Source: Cervus elaphus (taxonomy: Eukaryota > Chordata > Mammalia > Artiodactyla > Cervidae). Taken from it: DNA of 64,000 nt. Numbering within the stretch: position 1 is the first letter of the stretch; each line of letters begins with the position of its first letter. Location of the stretch: NCBI RefSeq assembly GCF_910594005.1, contig NW_025316732.1, positions 248,001 to 312,000 on the forward strand, read 5' to 3'. The notes under the pieces are model-generated. The model ran no database searches. It was not told where the DNA came from and saw only the letters and a program-made list of their open reading frames with translations. Below, piece by piece: positions 1 through 12,110 of this stretch. The position numbers and the translations under genes were made by a program.

Positions 1-1731
1 CTTTTTTTTTTTTTTTTTACTCCTCGCATTTTTCACACCTTTTCATGCTCCTGGTCTTTTTTTTTTTTTTTGCTCCTCGCATTTTTCACACCTTTTCATG
101 CTCCTGGTCTTTTTTTTTTTTTTTTTTGCTCCTCGAATTTTTCACACCTTTTCATGCTCCTGGTCTTTTTTTTTTTTTTTTTTTGCCCTCGAATTTTTCA
201 CACCTTTTCATGCTCCTCGCATTTTTCACACCTCTTCATGCTCCTCGCATTTTTCACAACTTTTCATGCTTGTCGCATTTTTCACACCTTTTCATGCTCC
301 TGGTCTTTCTTTCTTTCTTTTTTTTTTTCTTTTGCTCCTCGCATTTTTCACACCTTTTCATGCTCCTGGTCTTTCTTTTTTTTTTTTTTTTTTTGCTCCT
401 CGCATTTTTCACACCTTTTCATGCTCCTGGTCTTTCTTTTTTTTTTTTTTTTTTTTGCTCCTCGCATTTTTCACACCTTTTCATGCTCCTGGTCTTTTTT
501 TTTTTTTTTGCTCCTCGCATTTTTCACACCTTTTCATGCTCCTGGTCTTTTTTTTTTTTTTGCTCCTCGCATTTTTCACACCTTTTCATGCTCCTGGTCT
601 CTTTTCTTTTTTTTTTTTTTTTGCTCCTCGCATTTTTCACCCCTTTTCATGCTCCTGGTCTTTCTTTCTTTCTTTTTTTTTTTTTTTTGCTCCTCGCATT
701 TTTCACACCTTTTCATGCTCCTGGTCTTTTTTTGTTTTTTTTGCTCCTCGCATTTTTCACACCTTTTCATGCTCCTGGTCTTTTTTTTTTTTTTGCTCCT
801 CGCATTTTTCACACCTTTTCATGCTTCTGGTCTCTTTTTTTTTTTTTTGCTCCTCGCATTTTTCACACCTTTTCATGCTCCTGGTCTTTTTTTTTTTTTT
901 TTTGCTCCTCGCATTTTTCACACCTTTTCATGCTTCTGGTCTTTCTTTTTTTTTTTTGCTCCTCGCATTTTTCACACCTTTTCATGCTCCTGGTCTTTCT
1001 TTTTTTTTTTTTGCTCCTCGCATTTTTCAAACCTTTTCATGCTCCTGGTCTCTTTTCTTTTTTTTTTTTTTTTTGCTCCTCGCATTTTTCACACCTTTTC
1101 ATGCTTCTGGTATCTTTTTTTTTTTTTTGCTCCTCGCATTTTTCACACCTTTTCATGCTCCTGGTCTTTCTTTCTTTCTTTTTTTTTTTTTTTTGCTCCT
1201 CGCATTTTTCACACCTTTTCATGCTCCTGGTCTTTTTTTTTTTTTTTGCTCCTCGCATTTTTCACACCTTTTCATGCTCCTGGTCTTTTTTTTTTTTTTG
1301 CTCCTCGCATTTTTCACACCTTTTCATGCTCCTGGTCTTTTTTTTTTTTTTTTTACTCCTCGCATTTTTCACACCTTTTCATGCTCCTGGTCTTTTTTTT
1401 TTTTTTTGCTCCTCGCATTTTTCACACCTTTTCATGCTCCTGGTCTTTTTTTTTTTTTTTTTTGCTCCTCGAATTTTTCACACCTTTTCATGCTCCTGGT
1501 CTTTTTTTTTTTTTTTTTTTGCCCTCGAATTTTTCACACTTTTTCATGCTCCTCGCATTTTTCACACCTCTTCATGCTCCTCGCATTTTTCACAACTTTT
1601 CATGCTTGTCGCATTTTTCACACCTTTTCATGCTCCTGGTCTTTCTTTCTTTCTTTTTTTTTTTCTTTTGCTCCTCGCATTTTTCACACCTTTTCATGCT
1701 CCTGGTCTTTCTTTTTTTTTTTTTTTTTACT
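1..1731. repeat. Higher-order segment D1, copy a (cut by window start)
   Basis: Units here match 11,816-13,520 in order at an offset of about 11,816 (P blocks 185 and 12000, 1521 and 13337). The part from about 795 also matches 2,127-3,061 at an offset of 1,333. The rare variant CTTCTGGTATC at 1,104 is shared with 2,437 and 12,920 and always lies exactly 417 bp before a P block. One difference is a G inside the T tract near 734, absent from the other copies. Confidence 0.85.
185..295 (+). repeat. P block: compact tetramer of the 28-bp core without T tracts (first of 37)
   Basis: Four cores follow each other directly (27, 28, 28, 28 bp). The first starts GCCCTCGAA (one base short), the second carries CACACCTC, the third CACAAC, and the fourth starts GCTTGTCGCA; then the usual linker and tract resume. 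The same block starts at 185, 1521, 2854, 7232, 9306, 12000, 13337, 18030, 18802, 24115, 24886, 26554, 28097, 28870, 30660, 34530, 35902, 36674, 38346, 41786, 43159, 43932, 45601, 49705, 50896, 52670, 54452, 54886, 55275, 56475, 56908, 58151, 59936, 60371, 60759, 61599 and 62843. It is usually preceded by a unit starting GCTCCTCGAA with a long pure-T tract. These blocks are the best landmarks for aligning higher-order copies. Confidence 0.95.
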
Positions 1732-2126
1732 CCTCGCATTTTTCACACCTTTTCATGCTCCTGGTCTTTCTTTCTTTCTTTTTTTTTTTTTTTTTGCTCC
1801 TCGCATTTTTCACACGTTTTCATGCTCCTGGTCTTTTTTTTTTTTTTCTCCTCGCATTTTTCACACCTTTTCATGCTCCTGGTCTTTTTTTTTTTTTTTT
1901 TTGCTCCTCGCATTTTTCACACCTTTTCATGCTTCTGGTCTTTTTTTTTTTTTTCTCCTCGCATTTTTCACACCTTTTCATGCTCCTGGTCTTTCTTTCT
2001 TTCTTTTTTTTTTTTTTTTGCTCCTCGCATTTTTCACACCTTTTCATGCTCCTGGTCTTTTTTTTTTTTTTTCTCCTCGCTTTTTTCACACCTTTTCATG
2101 CTCCTGGTCTTTTTTTTTTTTTTTTT

Positions 2127-3061
2127 TGCTCCTCGAATTTTTCACACCTTTTCATGCTTCTGGTCTCTTTTTTTTTTTTTTGCTCCTCGCATTTTTCACA
2201 CCTTTTCATGCTCCTGGTCTTTTTTTTTTTTTTTTTGCTCCTCGCATTTTTCACACCTTTTCATGCTTCTGGTCTTTCTTTTTTTTTTTTGCTCCTCGCA
2301 TTTTTCACACCTTTTCATGCTCCTGGTCTTTCTTTTTTTTTTTTTGCTCCTCGCATTTTTCAAACCTTTTCATGCTCCTGGTCTCTTTTCTTTTTTTTTT
2401 TTTTTTTGCTCCTCGCATTTTTCACACCTTTTCATGCTTCTGGTATCTTTTTTTTTTTTTTGCTCCTCGCATTTTTCACACCTTTTCATGCTCCTGGTCT
2501 TTCTTTCTTTCTTTTTTTTTTTTTTTTGCTCCTCGCATTTTTCACACCTTTTCATGCTCCTGGTCTTTTTTTTTTTTTTTGCTCCTCGCATTTTTCACAC
2601 CTTTTCATGCTCCTGGTCTTTTTTTTTTTTTTGCTCCTCGCATTTTTCACACCTTTTCATGCTCCTGGTCTTTTTTTTTTTTTTTTTACTCCTCGCATTT
2701 TTCACACCTTTTCATGCTCCTGGTCTTTTTTTTTTTTTTTGCTCCTCGCATTTTTCACACCTTTTCATGCTCCTGGTCTTTTTTTTTTTTTTTTTTGCTC
2801 CTCGAATTTTTCACACCTTTTCATGCTCCTGGTCTTTTTTTTTTTTTTTTTTTGCCCTCGAATTTTTCACACCTTTTCATGCTCCTCGCATTTTTCACAC
2901 CTCTTCATGCTCCTCGCATTTTTCACAACTTTTCATGCTTGTCGCATTTTTCACACCTTTTCATGCTCCTGGTCTTTCTTTCTTTCTTTTTTTTTTTCTT
3001 TTGCTCCTCGCATTTTTCACACCTTTTCATGCTCCTGGTCTTTCTTTTTTTTTTTTTTTTT
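2127..3061. repeat. Higher-order segment D1, copy b
   Basis: Repeats about 795-1,731 at an offset of 1,333 bp, including the CTTCTGGTATC unit (2,437), the P block (2,854) and the following TACTCC unit (3,061). Its first unit, at 2,127, is a hybrid: the head reads GCTCCTCGAA, as in units before P blocks, but the end reads CTTCTGGTCTC. This marks the left breakpoint of the duplication. Confidence 0.85.
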
Positions 3062-5710
3062 ACTCCTCGCATTTTTCACACCTTTTCATGCTCCTGGTCT
3101 TTCTTTCTTTCTTTTTTTTTTTTTTTTTGCTCCTCGCTTTTTTCACACCTTTTCATGCTCCTGGTCTTTCTTTTTTTTTTTTTTTTTTTTGCTCCTCTCA
3201 TTTTTCACATCTTTTCATGCTCCTGGTCTTTTTTTTTTCTTTTGCTCCTCGCATTTTTCACACCTTTTCATGCTCCTGGTCTTTCTTTTTTTTTTTTTTT
3301 TTTTGCTCCTCGCATTTTTCACACCTTTTCATGCTCCTGGTCTCTTTTCTTTTTTTTTTTTTTTTGCTCCTCGCATTTTTCACACCTTTTCATGCTCCTG
3401 GTCTTTCTTTCTTTCTTTTTTTTTTTTTTTTGCTCCTCGCATTTTTCACACCTTTTCATGCTCCTGGTCTTTTTTTTTTTTTTTGCTCCTCGCATTTTTC
3501 ACACCTTTTCATGCTCCTGGTCTTTTTTTTTTTTTTGCTCCTCGCATTTTTCACACCTTTTCATGCTCCTGGTCTCTTTTCTTTTTTTTTTTTTTTTGCT
3601 CCTCGCATTTTTCACACCTTTTCATGCTCCTGGTCTTTCTTTCTTTCTTTTTTTTTTTTTTTTGCTCCTCGCATTTTTCACACCTTTTCATGCTCCTGGT
3701 CTTTTTTTTTTTTTTTGCTCCTCGCATTTTTCACACCTTTTCATGCTCCTGGTCTTTTTTTTTTTTTTGCTCCTCGCATTTTTCACACCTTTTCATGCTC
3801 CTGGTCTCTTTTCTTTTTTTTTTTTTTTTGCTCCTCGCATTTTTTACACCTTTTCATGCTCCTGGTCTTTTTTTTTTTTTTTTTGCTCCTCGCATTTTTC
3901 AAACCTTTTCATGCTCCTGGTCTCTTTTCTTTTTTTTTTTTTTTTTGCTCCTCGCATTTTTCACACCTTTTCATGCTTCTGGTCTCTTTTTTTTTTTTTT
4001 GCTCCTCGCATTTTTCACCCCTTTTCATGCTCCTGGTCTTTCTTTCTTTCTTTTTTTTTTTTTTTTGCTCCTCGCATTTTTCACACCTTTTCATGCTCCT
4101 GGTCTTTTTTTTTTTTTTTGCTCCTCGCATTTTTCACACCTTTTCATGCTCCTGGTCTTTTTTTTTTTTTTTTCTCCTCGCATTTTTCACACCTTTTCAT
4201 GCTTCTGGTCTCTTTTTTTTTTTTTTGCTCCTCGCATTTTTCACACCTTTTCATGCTCCTGGTCTTTTTTTTTTTTTTTTTGCTCCTCGCATTTTTCACA
4301 CCTTTTCATGCTCCTGGTCTTTCTTTTTTTTTTTTTGCTCCTCGCATTTTTCAAACCTTTTCATGCTCCTGGTCTCTTTTCTTTTTTTTTTTTTTTTTTG
4401 CTCCTCGCATTTTTCACACCTTTTCATGCTTCTGGTCTCTTTTTTTTTTTTTTGCTCCTCGCATTTTTCACACCTTTTCATGCTCCTGGTCTTTCTTTCT
4501 TTCTTTTTTTTTTTTTTTTGCTCCTCGCATTTTTCACACCTTTTCATGCTCCTGGTCTTTTTTTTTTTTTTTGCTCCTCGCATTTTTCACACCTTTTCAT
4601 GCTCCTGGTCTTTTTTTTTTTTTGCTCCTCGCATTTTTCACACCTTTTCATGCTTCTGGTCTCTTTTTTTTTTTTTTGCTCCTCGCATTTTTCACACCTT
4701 TTCATGCTCCTGTTCTTTTTTTTTTTTTTTTTGCTCCTCGCATTTTTCACACCTTTTCATGCTCCTGGTCTCTTTTCTTTTTTTTTTTTTTTTGCTCCTC
4801 GCATTTTTCACACCTTTTCATGCTCCTGGTCTTTCTTTCTTTCTTTTTTTTTTTTTTTTGCTCCTCGAATTTTTCACACCTTTTCATGCTCCTGGTCTTT
4901 TTTTTTTTTTTTGCTCCTCGCATTTTTCACACCTTTTCATGCTCCTGGTCTTTTTTTTTTTTTTGCTCCTCGCATTTTTCACACCTTTTCATGCTTCTGG
5001 TCTCTTTTTTTTTTTTTTGCTCCTCGCATTTTTCACACCTTTTCATGCTCCTGGTCTTTTTTTTTTTTTTTTTGCTCCTCGCATTTTTCACACCTTTTCA
5101 TGCTTCTGGTCTTTCTTTTTTTTTTTTGCTCCTCGCATTTTTCACACCTTTTCATGCTCCTGGTCTTTCTTTTTTTTTTTTTGCTCCTCGCATTTTTCAA
5201 ACCTTTTCATGCTCCTGGTCTCTTTTCTTTTTTTTTTTTTTTTTGCTCCTCGCATTTTTCACACCTTTTCATGCTCCTGGTCTTTCTTTTTTTTTTTTTG
5301 CTCCTCGCATTTTTCACACCTTTTCATGCTCCTGGTCTTTCTTTCTTTTTTTTTTTTTTTGCTCCTCGCATTTTTCACACCTTTTCATGCTCCTGGTCTT
5401 TCTTTTTTTTTTTTTGCTCCTCGCATTTTTCAAACCTTTTCATGCTCCTGGTCTCTTTTCTTTTGTTTTTTTTTTTTTGCTCCTCGCATTTTTCACACGT
5501 TTTCATGCTCCTGGTCTTTCTTTTTTTTTTTTTGCTCCTCGCATTTTTCACACCTTTTCATGCTCCTGGTCTTTCTTTTTTTTTTTTTGCTCCTCGCATT
5601 TTTCACACCTTTTCATGCTCCTGGTCTTTCTTTCTTTTTTTTTTTTTTGCTCCTCGCATTTTTCACACCTTTTCATGCTCCTGGTCTTTCTTTTTTTTTT
5701 TTTTTTTTTT
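3062..5710. repeat. Domain A interior, ordinary satellite units
   Basis: About 2.6 kb of standard units with no P block. It contains a core that lost its CpG (GCTCCTCTCA near 3,191), a unit with TTTTTACACC near 3,841, and one G-interrupted tract (CTCTTTTCTTTTG near 5,465). No gene or non-satellite sequence is visible. Confidence 0.85.
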
Positions 5711-7342
5711 GCTCCTCGCATTTTTCACATCTTTTCATGCTCCTGGTCTTTTTTTTTTCTTTTGCTCCTCGCATTTTTCACACCTTTTCATGCTCCTGGT
5801 CTTTCTTTTTTTTTTTTTTTTTTTTGCTCCTCGCATTTTTCACACCTTTTCATGCTCCTGGTCTCTTTTCTTTTTTTTTTTTTTTTGCTCCTCGCATTTT
5901 TCACACCTTTTCATGCTCCTGGTCTTTCTTTCTTTCTTTTTTTTTTTTTTTTGCTCCTCGCATTTTTCACACCTTTTCATGCTCCTGGTCTTTTTTTTTT
6001 TTTTTGCTCCTCGCATTTTTCACACCTTTTCATGCTCCTGGTCTTTTTTTTTTTTTTGCTCCTCGCATTTTTCACACCTTTTCATGCTTCTGGTCTCTTT
6101 TTTTTTTTTTTGCTCCTCGCATTTTTCACACCTTTTCATGCTCCTGGTCTTTTTTTTTTTTTTTTGCTCCTCGCATTTTTCACACCTTTTCATGCTTCTG
6201 GTCTTTCTTTTTTTTTTTTGCTCCTCGCATTTTTCACACCTTTTCATGCCTCTGGTCTTTCTTTTTTTTTTTTTGCTCCTCGCATTTTTCAAACCTTTTC
6301 ATGCTCCTGGTCTCTTTTCTTTTTTTTTTTTTTTTTGCTCCTCGCATTTTTCACACCTTTTCATGCTTCTGGTCTCTTTTTTTTTTTTTTGCTCCTCGCA
6401 TTTTTCACACCTTTTCATGCTCCTGGTCTTTCTTTCTTTTTTTTTTTTTTTTGCTCCTCGCATTTTTCACACCTTTTCATGCTCCTGGTCTTTTTTTTTT
6501 TTTTTGCTCCTCGCATTTTTCACACCTTTTCATGCTCCTGGTCTTTTTTTTTTTTTTGCTCCTCGCATTTTTCACACCTTTTCATGCTTCTGGTCTCTTT
6601 TTTTTTTTTTTGCTCCTGGCATTTTTCACACCTTTTCATGCTCCTGGTCTTTTTTTTTTTTTTTTTTGCTCCTCGCATTTTTCACACCTTTTCATGCTTC
6701 TGGTCTTTCTTTTTTTTTTTTGCTCCTCGCATTTTTCACACCTTTTCATGCTCCTGGTCTTTCTTTTTTTTTTTTTGCTCCTCGCATTTTTCAAACCTTT
6801 TCATGCTCCTGGTCTCTTTTCTTTTTTTTTTTTTTTTTGCTCCTCGCATTTTTCACACCTTTTCATGCTCCTGGTCTTTCTTTTTTTTTTTTTGCTCCTC
6901 GCATTTTTCACACCTTTTCATGCTCCTGGTCTTTCTTTTTTTTTTTTTGCTCCTCGCATTTTTCACACCTTTTCATGCTCCTGGTCTTTCTTTTTTTTTT
7001 TTTGCTCCTCGCATTTTTCAAACCTTTTCATGCTCCTGGTCTCTTTTCTTTTTTTTTTTTTTTTTTGCTCCTCGCTTTTTTCCCACCTTTTCTTGCTCCT
7101 GGTCTTTTTTTTTTTTTTTGCTCCTCGCATTTTTCACACCTTTTCATGCTCCTGGTCTTTTTTTTTTTTTTTTTTGCTCCTCGAATTTTTCACACCTTTT
7201 CATGCTCCTGGTCTTTTTTTTTTTTTTTTTTGCCCTCGAATTTTTCACACCTTTTCATGCTCCTCGCATTTTTCACACCTCTTCATGCTCCTCGCATTTT
7301 TCACAACTTTTCATGCTTGTCGCATTTTTCACACCTTTTCAT
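5711..7342. repeat. Higher-order segment D2, copy 1
   Basis: First of three 1.63-kb copies running from a CACATC unit to the end of a P block. Internal landmarks are CATGCCTCTGG (6,249), a CpG-less head GCTCCTGGCA (6,612) and the P block (7,232). Their spacings, 538, 363 and 620 bp, are almost the same in all three copies. The unit at 7,067 carries several substitutions (CCCACC, CTTGCTCC) not present in copies 2 and 3. Confidence 0.9.
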
Positions 7343-7782
7343 GCTCCTGGTCTTTCTTTTTTTTTTTTTTTTTTTGCTCCTCGCATTTTTCACACCTTTT
7401 CATGCTCCTGGTCTTTCTTTTTTTTTTTTTTTTTTTTGCTCCTCGCATTTTTCACACCTTTTCATGCTCCTGGTCTTTTTTTTTTTTTTTGCTCCTCGCA
7501 TTTTTCACACCTTTTCATGCTCCTGGTCTTTCTTTCTTTTTTTTTTTTTTGCTCCTCGCATTTTTCACACGTTTTCATGCTCCTGGTCTTTCTTTTTTTT
7601 TTTTTGCTCCTCGCATTTTTCACACCTTTTCATGCTCCTGGTCTTTCTTTTTTTTTTTTTGCTCCTCGCATTTTTCACACCTTTTCATGCTCCTGGTCTT
7701 TCTTTCTTTTTTTTTTTTTTGCTCCTCGCATTTTTCACACCTTTTCATGCTCCTGGTCTTTCTTTTTTTTTTTTTTTTTTTT

Positions 7783-9416
7783 GCTCCTCGCATTTTTCAC
7801 ATCTTTTCATGCTCCTGGTCTTTTTTTTTTCTTTTGCTCCTCGCATTTTTCACACCTTTTCATGCTCCTGGTCTTTCTTTTTTTTTTTTTTTTTTTTTGC
7901 TCCTCGCATTTTTCACACCTTTTCATGCTCCTGGTCTCTTTTCTTTTTTTTTTTTTTTTGCTCCTCGCATTTTTCACACCTTTTCATGCTCCTGGTCTTT
8001 CTTTCTTTCTTTTTTTTTTTTTTTTGCTCCTCGCATTTTTCACACCTTTTCATGCTCCTGGTCTTTTTTTTTTTTTTTGCTCCTCGCATTTTTCACACCT
8101 TTTCATGCTCCTGGTCTTTTTTTTTTTTTTGCTCCTCGCATTTTTCACACCTTTTCATGCTTCTGGTCTCTTTTTTTTTTTTTTGCTCCTCGCATTTTTC
8201 ACACCTTTTCATGCTCCTGGTCTTTTTTTTTTTTTTTTGCTCCTCGCATTTTTCACACCTTTTCATGCTTCTGGTCTTTCTTTTTTTTTTTTGCTCCTCG
8301 CATTTTTCACACCTTTTCATGCCTCTGGTCTTTCTTTTTTTTTTTTTGCTCCTCGCATTTTTCAAACCTTTTCATGCTCCTGGTCTCTTTTCTTTTTTTT
8401 TTTTTTTTTTGCTCCTCGCATTTTTCACACCTTTTCATGCTTCTGGTCTCTTTTTTTTTTTTTTGCTCCTCGCATTTTTCACACCTTTTCATGCTCCTGG
8501 TCTTTCTTTCTTTTTTTTTTTTTTTTGCTCCTCGCATTTTTCACACCTTTTCATGCTCCTGGTCTTTTTTTTTTTTTTTGCTCCTCGCATTTTTCACACC
8601 TTTTCATGCTCCTGGTCTTTTTTTTTTTTTTGCTCCTCGCATTTTTCACACCTTTTCATGCTTCTGGTCTCTTTTTTTTTTTTTTGCTCCTGGCATTTTT
8701 CACACCTTTTCATGCTCCTGGTCTTTTTTTTTTTTTTTTTGCTCCTCGCATTTTTCACACCTTTTCATGCTTCTGGTCTTTCTTTTTTTTTTTTGCTCCT
8801 CGCATTTTTCACACCTTTTCATGCTCCTGGTCTTTCTTTTTTTTTTTTTGCTCCTCGCATTTTTCAAACCTTTTCATGCTCCTGGTCTCTTTTCTTTTTT
8901 TTTTTTTTTTTGCTCCTCGCATTTTTCACACCTTTTCATGCTCCTGGTCTTTCTTTTTTTTTTTTTGCTCCTCGCATTTTTCACACCTTTTCATGCTCCT
9001 GGTCTTTCTTTTTTTTTTTTTGCTCCTCGCATTTTTCACACCTTTTCATGCTCCTGGTCTTTCTTTTTTTTTTTTTGCTCCTCGCATTTTTCAAACCTTT
9101 TCATGCTCCTGGTCTCTTTTCTTTTTTTTTTTTTTTTTTGCTCCTCGCATTTTTCACACCTTTTCATGCTCCTGGTCTTTTTTTTTTTTTTTGCTCCTCG
9201 CATTTTTCACACCTTTTCATGCTCCTGGTCTTTTTTTTTTTTTTTTTTTGCTCCTCGAATTTTTCACACCTTTTCATGCTCCTGGTCTTTTTTTTTTTTT
9301 TTTTTGCCCTCGAATTTTTCACACCTTTTCATGCTCCTCGCATTTTTCACACCTCTTCATGCTCCTCGCATTTTTCACAACTTTTCATGCTTGTCGCATT
9401 TTTCACACCTTTTCAT
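7783..9416. repeat. Higher-order segment D2, copy 2
   Basis: Lies about 2,073 bp downstream of copy 1. Landmarks are CATGCCTCTGG at 8,322, GCTCCTGGCA at 8,686 and the P block at 9,306, giving spacings of 539, 364 and 620 bp. The shared private variants show common descent by duplication rather than independent mutation. Confidence 0.9.
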
Positions 9417-10473
9417 GCTCCTGGTCTTTCTTTTTTTTTTTTTTTTTTTGCTCCTCGCATTTTTCACACCTTTTCATGCTCCTGGTCTTTCTTTTTTTTT
9501 TTTTTTTTTTTTGCTCCTCGCATTTTTCACACCTTTTCATGCTCCTGGTCTTTTTTTTTTTTTTTGCTCCTCGCATTTTTCACACCTTTTCATGCTCCTG
9601 GTCTTTCTTTCTTTCTTTTTTTTTTTTTTTTGCTCCTCGAATTTTTCACACCTTTTCATGCTCCTGGTCTTTTTTTTTTTTTTTGCTCCTCGCATTTTTC
9701 ACACCTTTTCATGCTCCTGGTCTTTTTTTTTTTTTTGCTCCTCGCATTTTTCACACCTTTTCATGCTTCTGGTCTCTTTTTTTTTTTTTTGCTCCTCGCA
9801 TTTTTCACACCTTTTCATGCTCCTGGTCTTTTTTTTTTTTTTTTTTGCTCCTCGCATTTTTCACACCTTTTCATGCTTCTGGTCTTTCTTTTTTTTTTTT
9901 GCTCCTCGCATTTTTCACACCTTTTCATGCTCCTGGTCTTTCTTTTTTTTTTTTTGCTCCTCGCATTTTTCAAACCTTTTCATGCTCCTGGTCTCTTTTC
10001 TTTTTTTTTTTTTTTTTGCTCCTCGCATTTTTCACACCTTTTCATGCTCCTGGTCTTTCTTTTTTTTTTTTTGCTCCTCGCATTTTTCACACCTTTTCAT
10101 GCTCCTGGTCTTTCTTTCTTTTTTTTTTTTTTTGCTCCTCGCATTTTTCACACCTTTTCATGCTCCTGGTCTTTCTTTTTTTTTTTTTGCTCCTCGCATT
10201 TTTCAAACCTTTTCATGCTCCTGGTCTCTTTTCTTTTGTTTTTTTTTTTTTGCTCCTCGCATTTTTCACACGTTTTCATGCTCCTGGTCTTTCTTTTTTT
10301 TTTTTTGCTCCTCGCATTTTTCACACCTTTTCATGCTCCTGGTCTTTCTTTTTTTTTTTTTGCTCCTCGCATTTTTCACACCTTTTCATGCTCCTGGTCT
10401 TTCTTTCTTTTTTTTTTTTTTGCTCCTCGCATTTTTCACACCTTTTCATGCTCCTGGTCTTTTTTTTTTTTTT

Positions 10474-12110
10474 GCTCCTCGCATTTTTCACATCTTTTCA
10501 TGCTCCTGGTCTTTTTTTTTTCTTTTGCTCCTCGCATTTTTCACACCTTTTCATGCTCCTGGTCTTTCTTTTTTTTTTTTTTTTTTTTGCTCCTCGCATT
10601 TTTCACACCTTTTCATGCTCCTGGTCTCTTTTCTTTTTTTTTTTTTTTTGCTCCTCGCATTTTTCACACCTTTTCATGCTCCTGGTCTTTCTTTCTTTCT
10701 TTTTTTTTTTTTTTTGCTCCTCGCATTTTTCACACCTTTTCTTGCTCCTGGTCTTTTTTTTTTTTTTTGCTCCTCGCATTTTTCACACCTTTTCATGCTC
10801 CTGGTCTTTTTTTTTTTTTTGCTCCTCGCATTTTTCACACCTTTTCATGCTTCTGGTCTCTTTTTTTTTTTTTTGCTCCTCGCATTTTTCACACCTTTTC
10901 ATGCTCCTGGTCTTTTTTTTTTTTTTTTGCTCCTCGCATTTTTCACACCTTTTCATGCTTCTGGTCTTTCTTTTTTTTTTTTGCTCCTCGCATTTTTCAC
11001 ACCTTTTCATGCCTCTGGTCTTTCTTTTTTTTTTTTTGCTCCTCGCATTTTTCAAACCTTTTCATGCTCCTGGTCTCTTTTCTTTTTTTTTTTTTTTTTG
11101 CTCCTCGCATTTTTCACACCTTTTCATGCTTCTGGTCTCTTTTTTTTTTTTTTGCTCCTCGCATTTTTCACACCTTTTCATGCTCCTGGTCTTTCTTTCT
11201 TTCTTTTTTTTTTTTTTTTGCTCCTCGCATTTTTCACACCTTTTCATGCTCCTGGTCTTTTTTTTTTTTTTTGCTCCTCGCATTTTTCACACCTTTTCAT
11301 GCTCCTGGTCTTTTTTTTTTTTTTGCTCCTCGCATTTTTCACACCTTTTCATGCTTCTGGTCTCTTTTTTTTTTTTTTGCTCCTGGCATTTTTCACACCT
11401 TTTCATGCTCCTGGTCTTTTTTTTTTTTTTTTTTGCTCCTCGCATTTTTCACACCTTTTCATGCTTCTGGTCTTTCTTTTTTTTTTTTGCTCCTCGCATT
11501 TTTCACACCTTTTCATGCTCCTGGTCTTTCTTTTTTTTTTTTTGCTCCTCGCATTTTTCAAACCTTTTCATGCTCCTGGTCTCTTTTCTTTTTTTTTTTT
11601 TTTTGCTCCTCGCATTTTTCACACCTTTTCATGCTCCTGGTCTTTCTTTTTTTTTTTTTGCTCCTCGCATTTTTCACACCTTTTCATGCTCCTGGTCTTT
11701 CTTTTTTTTTTTTTGCTCCTCGCATTTTTCACACCTTTTCATGCTCCTGGTCTTTCTTTTTTTTTTTTTGCTCCTCGCATTTTTCAAACCTTTTCATGCT
11801 CCTGGTCTCTTTTCTTTTTTTTTTTTTTTTTTGCTCCTCGCATTTTTCACACCTTTTCCTGCTCCTGGTTTTTTTTTTTTTTTTTGCTCCTCGCATTTTT
11901 CACACCTTTTCATGCTCCTGGTCTTTTTTTTTTTTTTTTTTTGCTCCTCGAATTTTTCACACCTTTTCATGCTCCTGGTCTTTTTTTTTTTTTTTTTTTG
12001 CCCTCGAATTTTTCACACCTTTTCATGCTCCTCGCATTTTTCACACCTCTTCATGCTCCTCGCATTTTTCACAACTTTTCATGCTTGTCGCATTTTTCAC
12101 ACCTTTTCAT
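10474..12110. repeat. Higher-order segment D2, copy 3
   Basis: Lies about 2,691 bp after copy 2, so roughly 620 bp of other units lie between in addition to the normal period. Landmarks are at 11,012, 11,379 and 12,000. One tract has three CTTT steps where copies 1 and 2 have two, which accounts for a 4-bp length gain. Its end overlaps the start of segment D1 copy c. Confidence 0.9.

Noticed and set aside
725..745. G inside the T tract near 734 and G-interrupted tracts such as those at 5,465 and 15,653 as possible regulatory sites.
   Set aside because: They are single-base interruptions copied with their HOR units. Nothing nearby suggests a gene to regulate.
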